Positions 24,955 through 34,262 of a stretch of 64,000 nucleotides of DNA are shown here, in pieces (within the stretch, counting starts at the first letter, position 1; every line of letters begins with the position of its first letter). This DNA is from JAHDFB01 sp965658745 (lineage in GTDB: Bacteria > Bacteroidota > Bacteroidia > Chitinophagales > Saprospiraceae). Below the pieces are notes generated by a model. That model searched no databases. It saw only the letters and a list, made by a program, of their open reading frames with translations, and was not told the DNA's origin. The translations under genes were made by a program, and so were the position numbers. Location: positions 186,001 to 250,000 of the forward strand of contig CBFHTK010000003.1 in assembly GCA_965658745.1 (NCBI GenBank), written 5' to 3'.

Positions 24955-26871
24955 ATGGGAGAACAGAGAGTTTCTAAACTAAGCGACCGCAAACAAATGC
25001 AAAAGTTTGTACGGGCACTACTCAATGACGTGCAAGCTTTGGAGCATATGCTAGAAAATGACAAGTTTGACACTGGAATTTCTAGAATTGGCGCTGAACA
25101 AGAGATGGTACTGGTTGATCAAAAAGACTTTCGCGCAGCTCCTCAAGCTATGGAGGCTCTCGATCTCATGAAAGATTGCCCTTGGGTCGAAACTGAAATT
25201 GCCAAATTCAATTTAGAAACAAACCTTGAGCCAAGAGAATTAAAGGGAACTTGCTTTTCAGATCTTGAAGAAGAAAATAGGACAAAACTCCAAGAAATTG
25301 AAAAGCGCATCCAGCCACTTGGTTTGAATGTTGTGCTTACAGGCATATTGCCAACGTTAGTAAAATCAGACTTAGATATTGATAATCTGACACCTAAAAA
25401 GCGGTATCACGCCCTAGTAGACGCAATTAATGAGCAACTTGTTGATCGCAAATACCTATTGAATATAAAAGGTATCGACGAACTAAGAATCACTCATGAT
25501 TCCCCGCTTACGGAGGCATGTAATACTAGCTTCCAAGTTCATCTGCAAGTCGATCCAGATGATTTTGTCAAGATGTATAATATTGCTCAAGCTATTACTG
25601 GACCAGTTCTTGCTATTGCAGCAAATTCCCCTCTTGTTTTTGGTAAGAAACTTTGGCATGAATCTCGTATCGCCATGTTTCAGCAATCAATTGATACAAG
25701 GATGTCATCAGATCATATTAGAGATCGATCTGCGCGGGTGAGTTTTGGAAATCATTGGTTAAATGATTCAATCCTTGATATATATCGAGAAGACATTTCC
25801 CGATTTCGAGTGCTTTTAAGTGCTGATGTCGATGAAGATGCTATCGAAATGATCAAATCTGGTAAAACACCAAAACTTAGGGCTTTGCAGGTCCATAACT
25901 CAACAGTTTACAGGTGGAATAGACCTTGCTATGGAGTAAGTGACAATGGCAAGCCACACCTAAGAATTGAAAATCGTATTTTCGGAAGTGGACCGACAGT
26001 TAAGGATGAGGTAGCAAATGCAGCATTTTGGATTGGGTTAATGTTGGGTATGGCGCTTGAGTATGATGATATCCGCGAGCATATGAGTTTTGAGGATGCG
26101 CATGATAACTTTGAAAAGGCAGCTAGGTTCGGAATCGATACCACATTTAGTTGGATTGGTGATCAGAAAATTTCAGCTATTGATCTTGTTCTTAAAGAGT
26201 TAATTCCACTTGCTAGAAAGGGACTTGCGTCCAAAGGAGTAGTTAAAAAAGACATAGACGAATACCTTAGTATTATTCAAGGTCGAGCCGAAAACCACAT
26301 GAATGGTGCAAGATGGATACTTCGTTCATATGTGAAGTTATCTGGAAAAGCAAGTCAAAACGAGGTATTAAGCACTTTAACTCATTGTATGATTGAAAAT
26401 CAAAAAACAACACTTCCGGCTCACAAATGGGACCTGCCAGAACTAACAGATCTTAAATCGTATAATCCTAGAAAGCTGAAAGTTGCAGGTTTTATGGATA
26501 CTGACCTGTTCACTGTTCAAAAGGAAGATCTCATCGAACTTGTTGCTGAGATGATGGATTGGAAAAAAATGCGATATACTGCTGTTGAAAATCAAGATGG
26601 AACCTTGGTGGGCTTAGTGTCTTCAAGAATTATTCTTCGACATTTTATAAGAACCAAAGACAGTAAGCTGAAGAAATTTACAACAGTTGAGGAAATCATG
26701 ATTAAGGACCCTGTCACTATTGGGCCGTCTGCAACAGTTATGGAAGCTCAACAACTAATGCAAACAAAGAATGTAGGTTGTCTTCCAGTGGTGAGCGGCA
26801 ATGAGGTCGTTGGAATCATAACTGAGACTGACTTTTTAAGAATAACTTCTAGCTTACTTAATCGCGAGTAA
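24955..26871 (+). CDS. GCS2 (glutamate-cysteine ligase-like) protein fused to CBS pair
   Basis: This is a 638-residue fusion. Residues about 30-480 are of the glutamate-cysteine ligase family 2 type, with the ATP/Mg-binding start IGAEQEMVLVD, the core NLETNLEPREL, then HDSPLTEACNTSFQVHLQ and LRIENRIFGSGPTVKDE. The last 140 residues are a CBS pair: a first unit in MMDWKKMRYTAVENQDGTLV and a second in IMIKDPVTIGPSATVMEAQQ, ending VVGIITETDFL. GCS2 enzymes join an amino acid to a glutamate or related carboxylate; CBS pairs sense adenine nucleotides. Nucleotide control of an amide-ligase reaction is inferred. No glutathione synthetase is nearby, so the product is unknown. Confidence 0.82.
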   Translation: MGEQRVSKLSDRKQMQKFVRALLNDVQALEHMLENDKFDTGISRIGAEQEMVLVDQKDFRAAPQAMEALDLMKDCPWVETEIAKFNLETNLEPRELKGTCFSDLEEENRTKLQEIEKRIQPLGLNVVLTGILPTLVKSDLDIDNLTPKKRYHALVDAINEQLVDRKYLLNIKGIDELRITHDSPLTEACNTSFQVHLQVDPDDFVKMYNIAQAITGPVLAIAANSPLVFGKKLWHESRIAMFQQSIDTRMSSDHIRDRSARVSFGNHWLNDSILDIYREDISRFRVLLSADVDEDAIEMIKSGKTPKLRALQVHNSTVYRWNRPCYGVSDNGKPHLRIENRIFGSGPTVKDEVANAAFWIGLMLGMALEYDDIREHMSFEDAHDNFEKAARFGIDTTFSWIGDQKISAIDLVLKELIPLARKGLASKGVVKKDIDEYLSIIQGRAENHMNGARWILRSYVKLSGKASQNEVLSTLTHCMIENQKTTLPAHKWDLPELTDLKSYNPRKLKVAGFMDTDLFTVQKEDLIELVAEMMDWKKMRYTAVENQDGTLVGLVSSRIILRHFIRTKDSKLKKFTTVEEIMIKDPVTIGPSATVMEAQQLMQTKNVGCLPVVSGNEVVGIITETDFLRITSSLLNRE

Positions 26872-26973
26872 TTTTCTGTTATCAGATGTAGCTAAAACTC
26901 CTACTTTTGCGAAAGCATTAGCTTTATGACCTTTAAAGACTTGCAATAGTGATCAAGTCATAATCTATAATAA

Positions 26974-28581
26974 ATGTCCTTAGTAAAATCAGACGTACTA
27001 ATTATCGGTAGTGGTGTCGCAGGTTTATCTTGCGCAATCAAGATTTCAGAAAATCGACCAGATCTCAATATTACCATCGTGAGTAAAACGCACTTGACTG
27101 AGACAAATACCAGTTGGGCACAAGGAGGGGTAGCAACAGTATGGGATTTTGAATCTGATAGTTTTGATCTTCATGTAGCAGATACATTGGATGCAGGAGA
27201 TGGACTTTGTGATGAAAAGATAGTGAGAATTGTCGTTGAAGAAGGGCACGATCGAGTTAAAGAATTGATTCAATGGGGAGCAGACTTTAGTAAGTCAGAT
27301 ACTGGCAATTACGATCTTGGTAAAGAAGGTGGGCACAGCAGAAATAGGATATTGCATTATAAAGATGTAACAGGTGCTGAAATACAACGTGCTCTAACAG
27401 CCAAAGTACGAGCATTGCCCAATATTCAATTATTTGAACACTACTATGCAATTAACTTATTAACCGAACATCATCTCGGGAAAAATGTCACTCGACTCAC
27501 TCCAGGAATTACATGCTTTGGAGCATATATTATGGACAAAGAGAACAAAGATATCGAGACTTTTCTCGCCAAAACAACGGTTCTTGCTACCGGTGGTGCA
27601 GGGCAAATTTACCGAAACACTACGAACCCAACCGTTGCCACAGGCGATGGAATTGCTATGTTCTACAGAGCAAAAGGACATATTGCCAACATGGAATTCA
27701 TACAGTTTCATCCCACAGCTTTATATAATCCAAGTGGAGAAAAGCCTGACTTTTTAGTCTCTGAAGCAGTACGCGGTTTTGGAGGCATTCTAAAGACCAG
27801 CGATGGAAAAACCTTCATGGAAAAATACGATGATCGACTTTCGCTCGCACCTAGGGATATCGTTGCAAGAGCGATCGATAATGAAATGAAACTTCGAGGT
27901 GAAGAATTTGTCTTGTTAGATTGCACTCACCTCGATAAAGAAAAGTTTTACAACCATTTCCCCAACATTTACGATAAGTGCGTAAGCATTGGTATTGATC
28001 CTATGGTCGATATGATTCCTGTTGTTCCAGCTTGTCACTATACCTGTGGTGGGATATTAACAGATGAAAATGGCGAGACGTCCATTGGACAATTGTATGC
28101 AGCAGGTGAATGCACGAGCACAGGACTTCATGGGGCCAATCGATTGGCTTCAAATTCATTGCTTGAAGGACTAGTTTTCGGGAATCGAATCGCAGAAAAC
28201 ATTAGCAAAACCATTGATGAAATCAGCATTCAATCGGGCATTCCTCAGTGGAAGAATCTAGGGACTACGGAACCGCAAGAGCAAATATTGATCACCCAAT
28301 CCATCAAGGAGCTTAAAGACATTATGAGTTACTATGTAGGAATAGTTAGAAGTGACGTTCGTATTCGTCGTGCGCTAGATCGACTCTACTTGCTGTATAA
28401 AGAAACAGAGATGTTGTACATTGAAAACAAGCTTTCTCCTCAACTGTGTGAACTTCGAAATCTCATCACGATTGGCTATCTAGTTACTGCTGCAGCTGGA
28501 ATGAGAAAGGAAAGTCGCGGATTGCACTACACAACCGACTTTCCTGAAAAAGCGCGATTTATCGAGAATACGTATATGTAG
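26974..28581 (+). CDS. nadB: L-aspartate oxidase
   Basis: NadB oxidises L-aspartate to iminoaspartate, the first step of de novo NAD synthesis. The 535-residue flavoprotein has the dinucleotide motif IGSGVAGLSCAIKI at about residues 11-24, the active-site region THLTETNTSWAQGGVATVW, and EGGHSRNRILHYKDVTGAE with catalytic His/Arg. It also has FIQFHPTALY, VPACHYTCGGI and GLHGANRLASNSLLEGLVFG. It is preferred over succinate dehydrogenase A by length, by the absence of sdhB/C neighbours and by these NadB-type blocks. No nadA or nadC is in the window. Confidence 0.95.
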   Translation: MSLVKSDVLIIGSGVAGLSCAIKISENRPDLNITIVSKTHLTETNTSWAQGGVATVWDFESDSFDLHVADTLDAGDGLCDEKIVRIVVEEGHDRVKELIQWGADFSKSDTGNYDLGKEGGHSRNRILHYKDVTGAEIQRALTAKVRALPNIQLFEHYYAINLLTEHHLGKNVTRLTPGITCFGAYIMDKENKDIETFLAKTTVLATGGAGQIYRNTTNPTVATGDGIAMFYRAKGHIANMEFIQFHPTALYNPSGEKPDFLVSEAVRGFGGILKTSDGKTFMEKYDDRLSLAPRDIVARAIDNEMKLRGEEFVLLDCTHLDKEKFYNHFPNIYDKCVSIGIDPMVDMIPVVPACHYTCGGILTDENGETSIGQLYAAGECTSTGLHGANRLASNSLLEGLVFGNRIAENISKTIDEISIQSGIPQWKNLGTTEPQEQILITQSIKELKDIMSYYVGIVRSDVRIRRALDRLYLLYKETEMLYIENKLSPQLCELRNLITIGYLVTAAAGMRKESRGLHYTTDFPEKARFIENTYM

Positions 28582-28595
28582 AGATTACATTTATA

Positions 28596-29243
28596 CTACG
28601 AAAGAGCTTTAACAAACGGATTACTTTGCTTTTCGGCACCTATTGTTGTTTCACCACCATGACCAGGTAATACCTTAAAATGATCTGGCAAAGAATAAAG
28701 CTGGGTGCGAATCGAATGTTCCAAAACTGAAAAATCTCCGCCTGGTAAATCTGTTCTTCCAATGCTACCTTGAAACAAAACATCTCCTGCGAAAATCAAT
28801 CCGTGCTCATGATTAATCAAACTTATGCTTCCGGGAGAGTGTCCAGGTGTGAAAACAATATCCAATTTACTATTCCCAAAACTAATAGATTCACCCTCTA
28901 GTAGATACTTAGAAGCTAATGGAGAAGGTGTATATGGAATATGATAACGAGCTGCAACTTCAACACAGCTTGCCATAACAATTTCCTCTTTGTTATGGTA
29001 AACAGGTTCTAGACCAAAACGCTTTGAGACATATGAATTTCCGAGCACGTGGTCAATGTGGCAATGCGTATTTATAAGTGCAACTGGTTTAAGGCATTTT
29101 ACTTCGATGTAATCTATTAAACGCTTCCGTTCAGCAGAATCATAGCACCCCGGGTCAATAATGACACAAGATCTAGTTTCATCATAAACTAAGTATGTAT
29201 TTTCCATAAATGGATTACCTTCCAAAACTGCATATTCTAGCAT
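28596..29243 (-). CDS. MBL-fold metallo-hydrolase (glyoxalase II-like)
   Basis: This is a 215-residue metallo-beta-lactamase fold protein. The dinuclear metal motif is NTHCHIDHVLGN (HxHxDH) near residues 59-70, followed by FTPGHSPGSISL, IFAGDVLFQGSIGRTDLPGG and the last ligand His in LPGHGGETT. This set fits the glyoxalase II-like subgroup that hydrolyses thioesters such as S-lactoylglutathione or related thiols. It lies 14 bases from the convergent nadB end. The physiological thiol is unknown. Confidence 0.9.
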   Translation of the reverse strand: MLEYAVLEGNPFMENTYLVYDETRSCVIIDPGCYDSAERKRLIDYIEVKCLKPVALINTHCHIDHVLGNSYVSKRFGLEPVYHNKEEIVMASCVEVAARYHIPYTPSPLASKYLLEGESISFGNSKLDIVFTPGHSPGSISLINHEHGLIFAGDVLFQGSIGRTDLPGGDFSVLEHSIRTQLYSLPDHFKVLPGHGGETTIGAEKQSNPFVKALS

Positions 29244-29305
29244 AATTTCAATTTTCTTTATTCTCCAAGTGCTCTAATTTGTCATTCTGGATGAGAGCTT
29301 ATCAA

Positions 29306-32300
29306 ATGAAAACAACTATAATGACAAATATTCGTTTTATTTTCGTTTCCAATAACATTAAGAACAACAATTATCCAAAGGTTCAGATTTTGAAAAGTGC
29401 GATTATCTTTCTTGTTTCTATCACTTTTTGCTTACTTCCTTCATTGGTCGTAAGCCAGGAGATTGATACTCCATTGGGAAAGAACCGGGTTCAATATACG
29501 GATGACTTTGATTCATGGTCTAAATACGAAACTGAAAATTTTGTCACATTCTGGTATGGGAAATCCAGAAATGTAGCCATCACAGCAATGCAACTTGCTG
29601 AATACGACTTTGATGAAATTCAGAACATGCTCGAACATCGAATTAATGAAAAAATCGAGCTAGTCGTGTATGGCGATATAGGCGAATTATATCAAACTAA
29701 TATTGGCTTACAAGGGGATGACCCACAAAATGTTGAAAGCATACAATTAATTGGCACAAAGCTATTTGTTCATTTTGACGGAAATCACAACCATTTAAGA
29801 GAAAACATCCGTGAGGGAATTGCCAAAGTGTATATCTTCTCTATGTTATTTGGTAATAGTTTTCAAGAGGTCGTATCAAGTTCCTTTATGGCTGAGATGC
29901 CCGAATGGTTCAAGAATGGTATTATTCTTTATGCTAAGAATAGTTGGACCATCGAAGATGATACGCATCTTCGATACCTTCTGAACGAAAAAAGGAGACC
30001 TTATCGGAATTACAATAAACTGACCCGAAGAGAACCTGACATAGCTGGCAAGGCTTTCTGGTACTACCTAGGAGAAACTTACGGAATCAGCTCGATTAGC
30101 AATGTTATTTATCTAACGAGAATCAATAGAAGTGTTCGATCTGCATTCCAATATGTTCTGGGAGAAACATACGAAGATGTACTTGATGACTGCTATGCCT
30201 ATTATCAAGAGCGGTATAAAGAAGATAAAGGTAAGTTCGAATTTCCAAAACGTAAAGACGCTGTAAGCAAGAATTCCAATTTCGCCACATTTGACAATAT
30301 TACTCTAAGTCCCGACGGTAAAAAATTTGCCTACTCAAGGAATAAAAATGGTCGTCTGGTATTTTATGTTCAAGATGTCAAGTCAAATAAGAGGAAGAGG
30401 CTTTATTCAATGGGTTATAATAACCCGTACCGAGAAACAGACGAAAACTATCCCGTTTTCTTTTGGACATCTGATAGCAAGCAACTAGGTTACATTTACG
30501 AAAAGCGAAATATCCTTCAGTTGCGAATCAGAAATATGGAAACCAACGAGGTTGACAAGAATACAATGAATCCGATTTTTAATAGGGTTTATTCTGCTTC
30601 ATTTATTGATGATGAAAACCTGGTATTAAGTGCCAATACAGATGGTTTCTCAGATTTATATAGGTATAATCTTAATACTCGTATTCAACGCAATCTGACG
30701 GTTGATTATCATGATGACTTAGATGCTAAATACGCTGTTATCAATGATATTCCAGGAGTGCTCTTCAGTTCTAATCGCGATAAATCAGATGTCATTCCGG
30801 TGGAACTAGATACACTATTGACGATTGGCCAATTTGATCTTTACTTTCTTGCATTAGAGGAAAATGGCAAGCTATTTCGACTAAATAACTCAGAACAGGC
30901 AGATGAATTCAAAGCAGAATACAATAATGGTGCTATAAGCTATAATACAAATAAATACGGCGTTCAGACAACTGTAAGTCAAAAATTAAGCAAAACCTTC
31001 AAACTAAGTGGAGAACCCAAGATCATCCAACTTGGAAGTCAGATTATTGATCAGTCTTGCAAAGAGTCTTGGTGTGTTTACAGCACACATTATAACAAAC
31101 GAGACATGATATTTATCGACTCGTTTCAACTAGCAAAACCGGCATTTACAAAATACCAAGAAATATATCTTCAAAAACAATCGAATTCATTAATTCTATT
31201 AAATAATATTGAAGAAGAAAAAGTAGATGTTCGAGACACAGAAAACATTCCTGAGGGGTGGTTTTTTGATACTCGTTTCCCTGACCCTCCTGTCAAGGAG
31301 AAAGCGAACTCCACTTCTGAACCTTCTTTGATAACGGGATCTAAAGCAAATAAAGCTATCAAGTACGATCCGTTGCGAACTACGACGTCAAGACTTCGAT
31401 TCAAGATTCAGAACATGAGTTCAAATCTTGACAATCAACCTCTTTTCACTGGTATGAATTCTTATGCTGCTGATAGAGTCGGTTATCAAGCTGCACCACT
31501 AGGACTGCTGATGAAAATGCAAGTTGGAGATAGCTTTGAAGACTACGTATTTGAGGGTGGAGTGCGATTAGCGACAAATTTTTCAGGATACGAAGCGTTT
31601 CTAACATTTGAAGATCGCAAAAGACAATGGGATCACTTCTATGCTGCATACTATAGATCTCGATCCAATCGGCGAATAGATCAATTCGATCTTTTGGAAC
31701 GCAATCGAGAGAATACATTTCTACTCTACTATCAAATCAAATACCCCTTTGATGAATTCCAGAGTATTCGCTTGAGCGGTACTTTGAGGAGTGACCAGAA
31801 TTTTACGCTGATAACTGATGATGACTCATTCGTAAAACCAGTCACTAATACTCAAAGACTAGGAATTAGAGCTGAATACGTTTATGACAATTCTTCGCAA
31901 CGATCCATGAATATCTACAATGGTTCACGCACCAAGTTTTTTGTTGAAGCAATGAATCGATTCAGGGTGCAGTTTGCGGATCCATTTACTATTGAACCCA
32001 ATAATGGCTTCCTATCGGTACTGGGTGTAGATAGCCGATACTATCTACCAATTTTTGATAAATCTGTTTTAGCTGCAAGACTTTCTGCTGGAACAAGTCT
32101 CGGATCTGAGCGCATATTATATTATGTAGGTGGTGTCGAACGCGCATTGATTTCAGGATTTGATCAGTCTACAGGCATACCAAACGAAAATTTTGCGTTC
32201 GAAAATATAGCTCCGCAATTACGTGGTTTTGATCGTAACATCCGAAACGGTACTTCATATGTCGTAAGTACTGTCGAATTGCGAGTACCTATATTCCGCC

Positions 32301-32614
32301 ATATATTTTCAGATCAAATTCGCTATGATTTCTTGAGGGAATTTCAGGTGGTTGGTTTCTTCGATTCAGGAACAGCATGGCATGGATTAAGTCCTTATAG
32401 TCCAGAAAATCCGATCAACTCTGCTCAATTTGAAAGTGGTGAATCAGTAATAATCAATGTCCAATATTTCCGTGATCCACTCGTCTTAGGTTATGGTTTT
32501 GGATTCCGATCATCTGTCTTTGGATATTTTGTGAAGATGGATTTCGCGAGAGGAATTGAGACAAGAGCAACACTTCCACTAAGAGTACATTTGTCATTAG
32601 GTACAGATTTCTAA
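29306..32614 (+). CDS. TolB-like propeller protein with C-terminal outer-membrane barrel
   Basis: This is a protein of about 1100 residues in three parts. After a signal segment (SAIIFLVSITFCLLPSLVVS) comes an alpha/beta region (YETENFVTFWYGKSRNVAIT) resembling inactive MA-type peptidases, with EMPEWFKNGIILY in the zinc-helix position. A six-bladed propeller-like region follows (FDNITLSPDGKKFAYSRNKN, then NPIFNRVYSASFIDDENLVL). The C-terminal third resembles an Omp85/BamA-type barrel (YLPIFDKSVLAARLSAGTSL, LRGFDRNIRNG, FGFRSSVFGYFVKMDFA) ending in Phe. Several starts are possible: ATG at 29291 or 29306, or TTG at 29390, which alone gives a compact signal peptide (MKSAIIF). Substrate and role are unknown. 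Confidence 0.75.
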   Translation: MKTTIMTNIRFIFVSNNIKNNNYPKVQILKSAIIFLVSITFCLLPSLVVSQEIDTPLGKNRVQYTDDFDSWSKYETENFVTFWYGKSRNVAITAMQLAEYDFDEIQNMLEHRINEKIELVVYGDIGELYQTNIGLQGDDPQNVESIQLIGTKLFVHFDGNHNHLRENIREGIAKVYIFSMLFGNSFQEVVSSSFMAEMPEWFKNGIILYAKNSWTIEDDTHLRYLLNEKRRPYRNYNKLTRREPDIAGKAFWYYLGETYGISSISNVIYLTRINRSVRSAFQYVLGETYEDVLDDCYAYYQERYKEDKGKFEFPKRKDAVSKNSNFATFDNITLSPDGKKFAYSRNKNGRLVFYVQDVKSNKRKRLYSMGYNNPYRETDENYPVFFWTSDSKQLGYIYEKRNILQLRIRNMETNEVDKNTMNPIFNRVYSASFIDDENLVLSANTDGFSDLYRYNLNTRIQRNLTVDYHDDLDAKYAVINDIPGVLFSSNRDKSDVIPVELDTLLTIGQFDLYFLALEENGKLFRLNNSEQADEFKAEYNNGAISYNTNKYGVQTTVSQKLSKTFKLSGEPKIIQLGSQIIDQSCKESWCVYSTHYNKRDMIFIDSFQLAKPAFTKYQEIYLQKQSNSLILLNNIEEEKVDVRDTENIPEGWFFDTRFPDPPVKEKANSTSEPSLITGSKANKAIKYDPLRTTTSRLRFKIQNMSSNLDNQPLFTGMNSYAADRVGYQAAPLGLLMKMQVGDSFEDYVFEGGVRLATNFSGYEAFLTFEDRKRQWDHFYAAYYRSRSNRRIDQFDLLERNRENTFLLYYQIKYPFDEFQSIRLSGTLRSDQNFTLITDDDSFVKPVTNTQRLGIRAEYVYDNSSQRSMNIYNGSRTKFFVEAMNRFRVQFADPFTIEPNNGFLSVLGVDSRYYLPIFDKSVLAARLSAGTSLGSERILYYVGGVERALISGFDQSTGIPNENFAFENIAPQLRGFDRNIRNGTSYVVSTVELRVPIFRHIFSDQIRYDFLREFQVVGFFDSGTAWHGLSPYSPENPINSAQFESGESVIINVQYFRDPLVLGYGFGFRSSVFGYFVKMDFARGIETRATLPLRVHLSLGTDF

Positions 32615-32759
32615 ATAAATCAATCGTAGTTTTTATCTTTTTTGGCTTGCTCAAGTTTAGCTATTTGGATTCTCAATCCTACCTTTCAAAGAATATATTT
32701 TCTATCTTGATCTTTCATTTCTTGATTCGTTTGCTTCCTTAATTTGAAAATCAAAACCT

Positions 32760-33794
32760 ATGTACGTAAAAAAGAATTTTACCTTAAGGGGTGTTCTTGC
32801 ATTTAGCTGGTTTCACATTGTTTGGATATCAGCTTGGTCATTAATAGTCGCCTCTCTTTTCTACTTTATTGATCCTGAATGGTTAGATATTCCGTGGTTG
32901 CCTATTTCTATTGTTGCAACTGCTGTAGCATTTTACATTGGATTCAAAAACAATAGTTCATACGACCGTCTGTGGGAAGCTCGCAAAATCTGGGGAGCAA
33001 TTATAAACTCAAGTAGAATGTGGGGAGCAGTAGTTCGTTCCTACGTTAGCGATCAATTTGATCCAACAGCAACAGAAACAGCATTGAAAAGCACCCACAA
33101 GACTTTACTGTACAGGCATATCGCTTACCTATATGTCTTGAGAAGTCAGTTACTAATCCCTACGGAGTGGGAGCATGTAAGCCAAAACAAACATGTAAGA
33201 AGATTGGCAGAGAAGCGGATGAAGGAGGTTGGAGTAGGTCTGTATAATGATGATTAACTTGAATCAAAACTTGAGAAATATCTCGAAAAGAACGAAATGA
33301 AGCGTATAATTGAATATAAGAACAGTGCGACTCAGCTGATAGATCAACAAAGCCAAGATCTACGTGCTCTTAGAAAAACCAACAAGATTGATGATTTTCG
33401 ACATATGGAATTACAAAAAGTGCTAAATGACTTCTATGTGCATCAGGGTAAAGCTGAACGAATTAAGAAATTTCCTTTTCCTAGACAATACGGTGGAACC
33501 AGCTTTATTTTGGTAGCAATATTTATTTTTCTAGTCCCATTTGGGTTCGCTAGTGAATTTTCAAAATTGGGACCAAATGGCGTCTGGCTATCTGTGCCGT
33601 TCTCAATACTAGTCTCTTGGATTTACATTATCATGGAGTTAGTAGGAGATTATAGCGAGAATCCATTTGAAGGCTTAGGAAATGATATCCCAATGTTATC
33701 TTTGTGTCGAACTATTGAAATTGATTTGCTAGAAATGCTCGGTGAAGAAAACTTACCAACTGCGATCCAAGCAAAGAACGGAGTAATAATGTAA
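32760..33794 (+). pseudogene. Bestrophin-family channel interrupted by one in-frame stop
   Basis: Two open stretches, 32760-33257 and 33297-33794, lie in the same frame. They are separated only by a TAA at 33255-33257 within YNDD*LESKLEKYLEK, and reading through the stop gives about 344 codons, normal for bacterial bestrophin (UPF0187) anion channels. The N-terminal half has the family membrane start (FSWFHIVWISAWSLIVASLF) and FKNNSSYDRLWEARKIWG. The C-terminal half has DFRHMELQKVLNDFY and KKFPFPRQYGGTSFILVAI. A single base change explains the loss; a consensus error or use of the second half from an internal ATG cannot be excluded. The haem-binding gene follows after 2 bases. Confidence 0.85.
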
Positions 33795-33796
33795 CT

Positions 33797-34252
33797 ATGA
33801 AACTTATAAAGAAAATTGCCTTAGGCTTGCTAGCTGTACTTGTATTAATTCAACTAGTACCTGTTGATCGCTCAGTTCCTGAATATGAGCCCAATCAAAC
33901 ACTGGTCGAGCTCACAAAAGCACCGGAATCTATCCAAACTATACTCAAAAATGCGTGTAATGATTGTCATTCGTACGATACCAACTACCCTTGGTATTCA
34001 AAGATAGCTCCAGTTTCATGGTGGATCCAAGATCATATCAAAGAAGGTAGAAGTCATCTAAACTTCTCTATATGGGGAAGTTATAAGCAGAAAAAGGCAG
34101 CACATAAAATGGAAGAATGTGCCGAAGAAGTAGGTGAAGGGAAAATGCCTATGAACAACTACACATGGATGCATTCTGAAGCAAAGTTATCAGATGCCCA
34201 ACTTTCTGAGTTAATAACATGGTTCGAGACCCAAGAAAAACTTATGAAATGA
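33797..34252 (+). CDS. Haem-binding domain protein (Haem_bd, cytochrome-type)
   Basis: This 151-residue protein has one N-terminal membrane anchor or uncleaved signal (KIALGLLAVLVLIQLV) and a haem-binding domain of the Haem_bd (PF14376-type) family. The c-type haem site is CNDCH near residue 56, in the family block ILKNACNDCHSYDTNYPWYS, followed by APVSWWIQDHIKEGRSHLNF and the conserved KMPMNNYTWMH, where Met or His could be the distal haem ligand. It is a likely periplasmic electron carrier or haem sensor. Its start lies 2 bases after the bestrophin stop and 10 bases before the receptor gene. Confidence 0.9.
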   Translation: MKLIKKIALGLLAVLVLIQLVPVDRSVPEYEPNQTLVELTKAPESIQTILKNACNDCHSYDTNYPWYSKIAPVSWWIQDHIKEGRSHLNFSIWGSYKQKKAAHKMEECAEEVGEGKMPMNNYTWMHSEAKLSDAQLSELITWFETQEKLMK

Positions 34253-34262
34253 AAAAGTTAAA

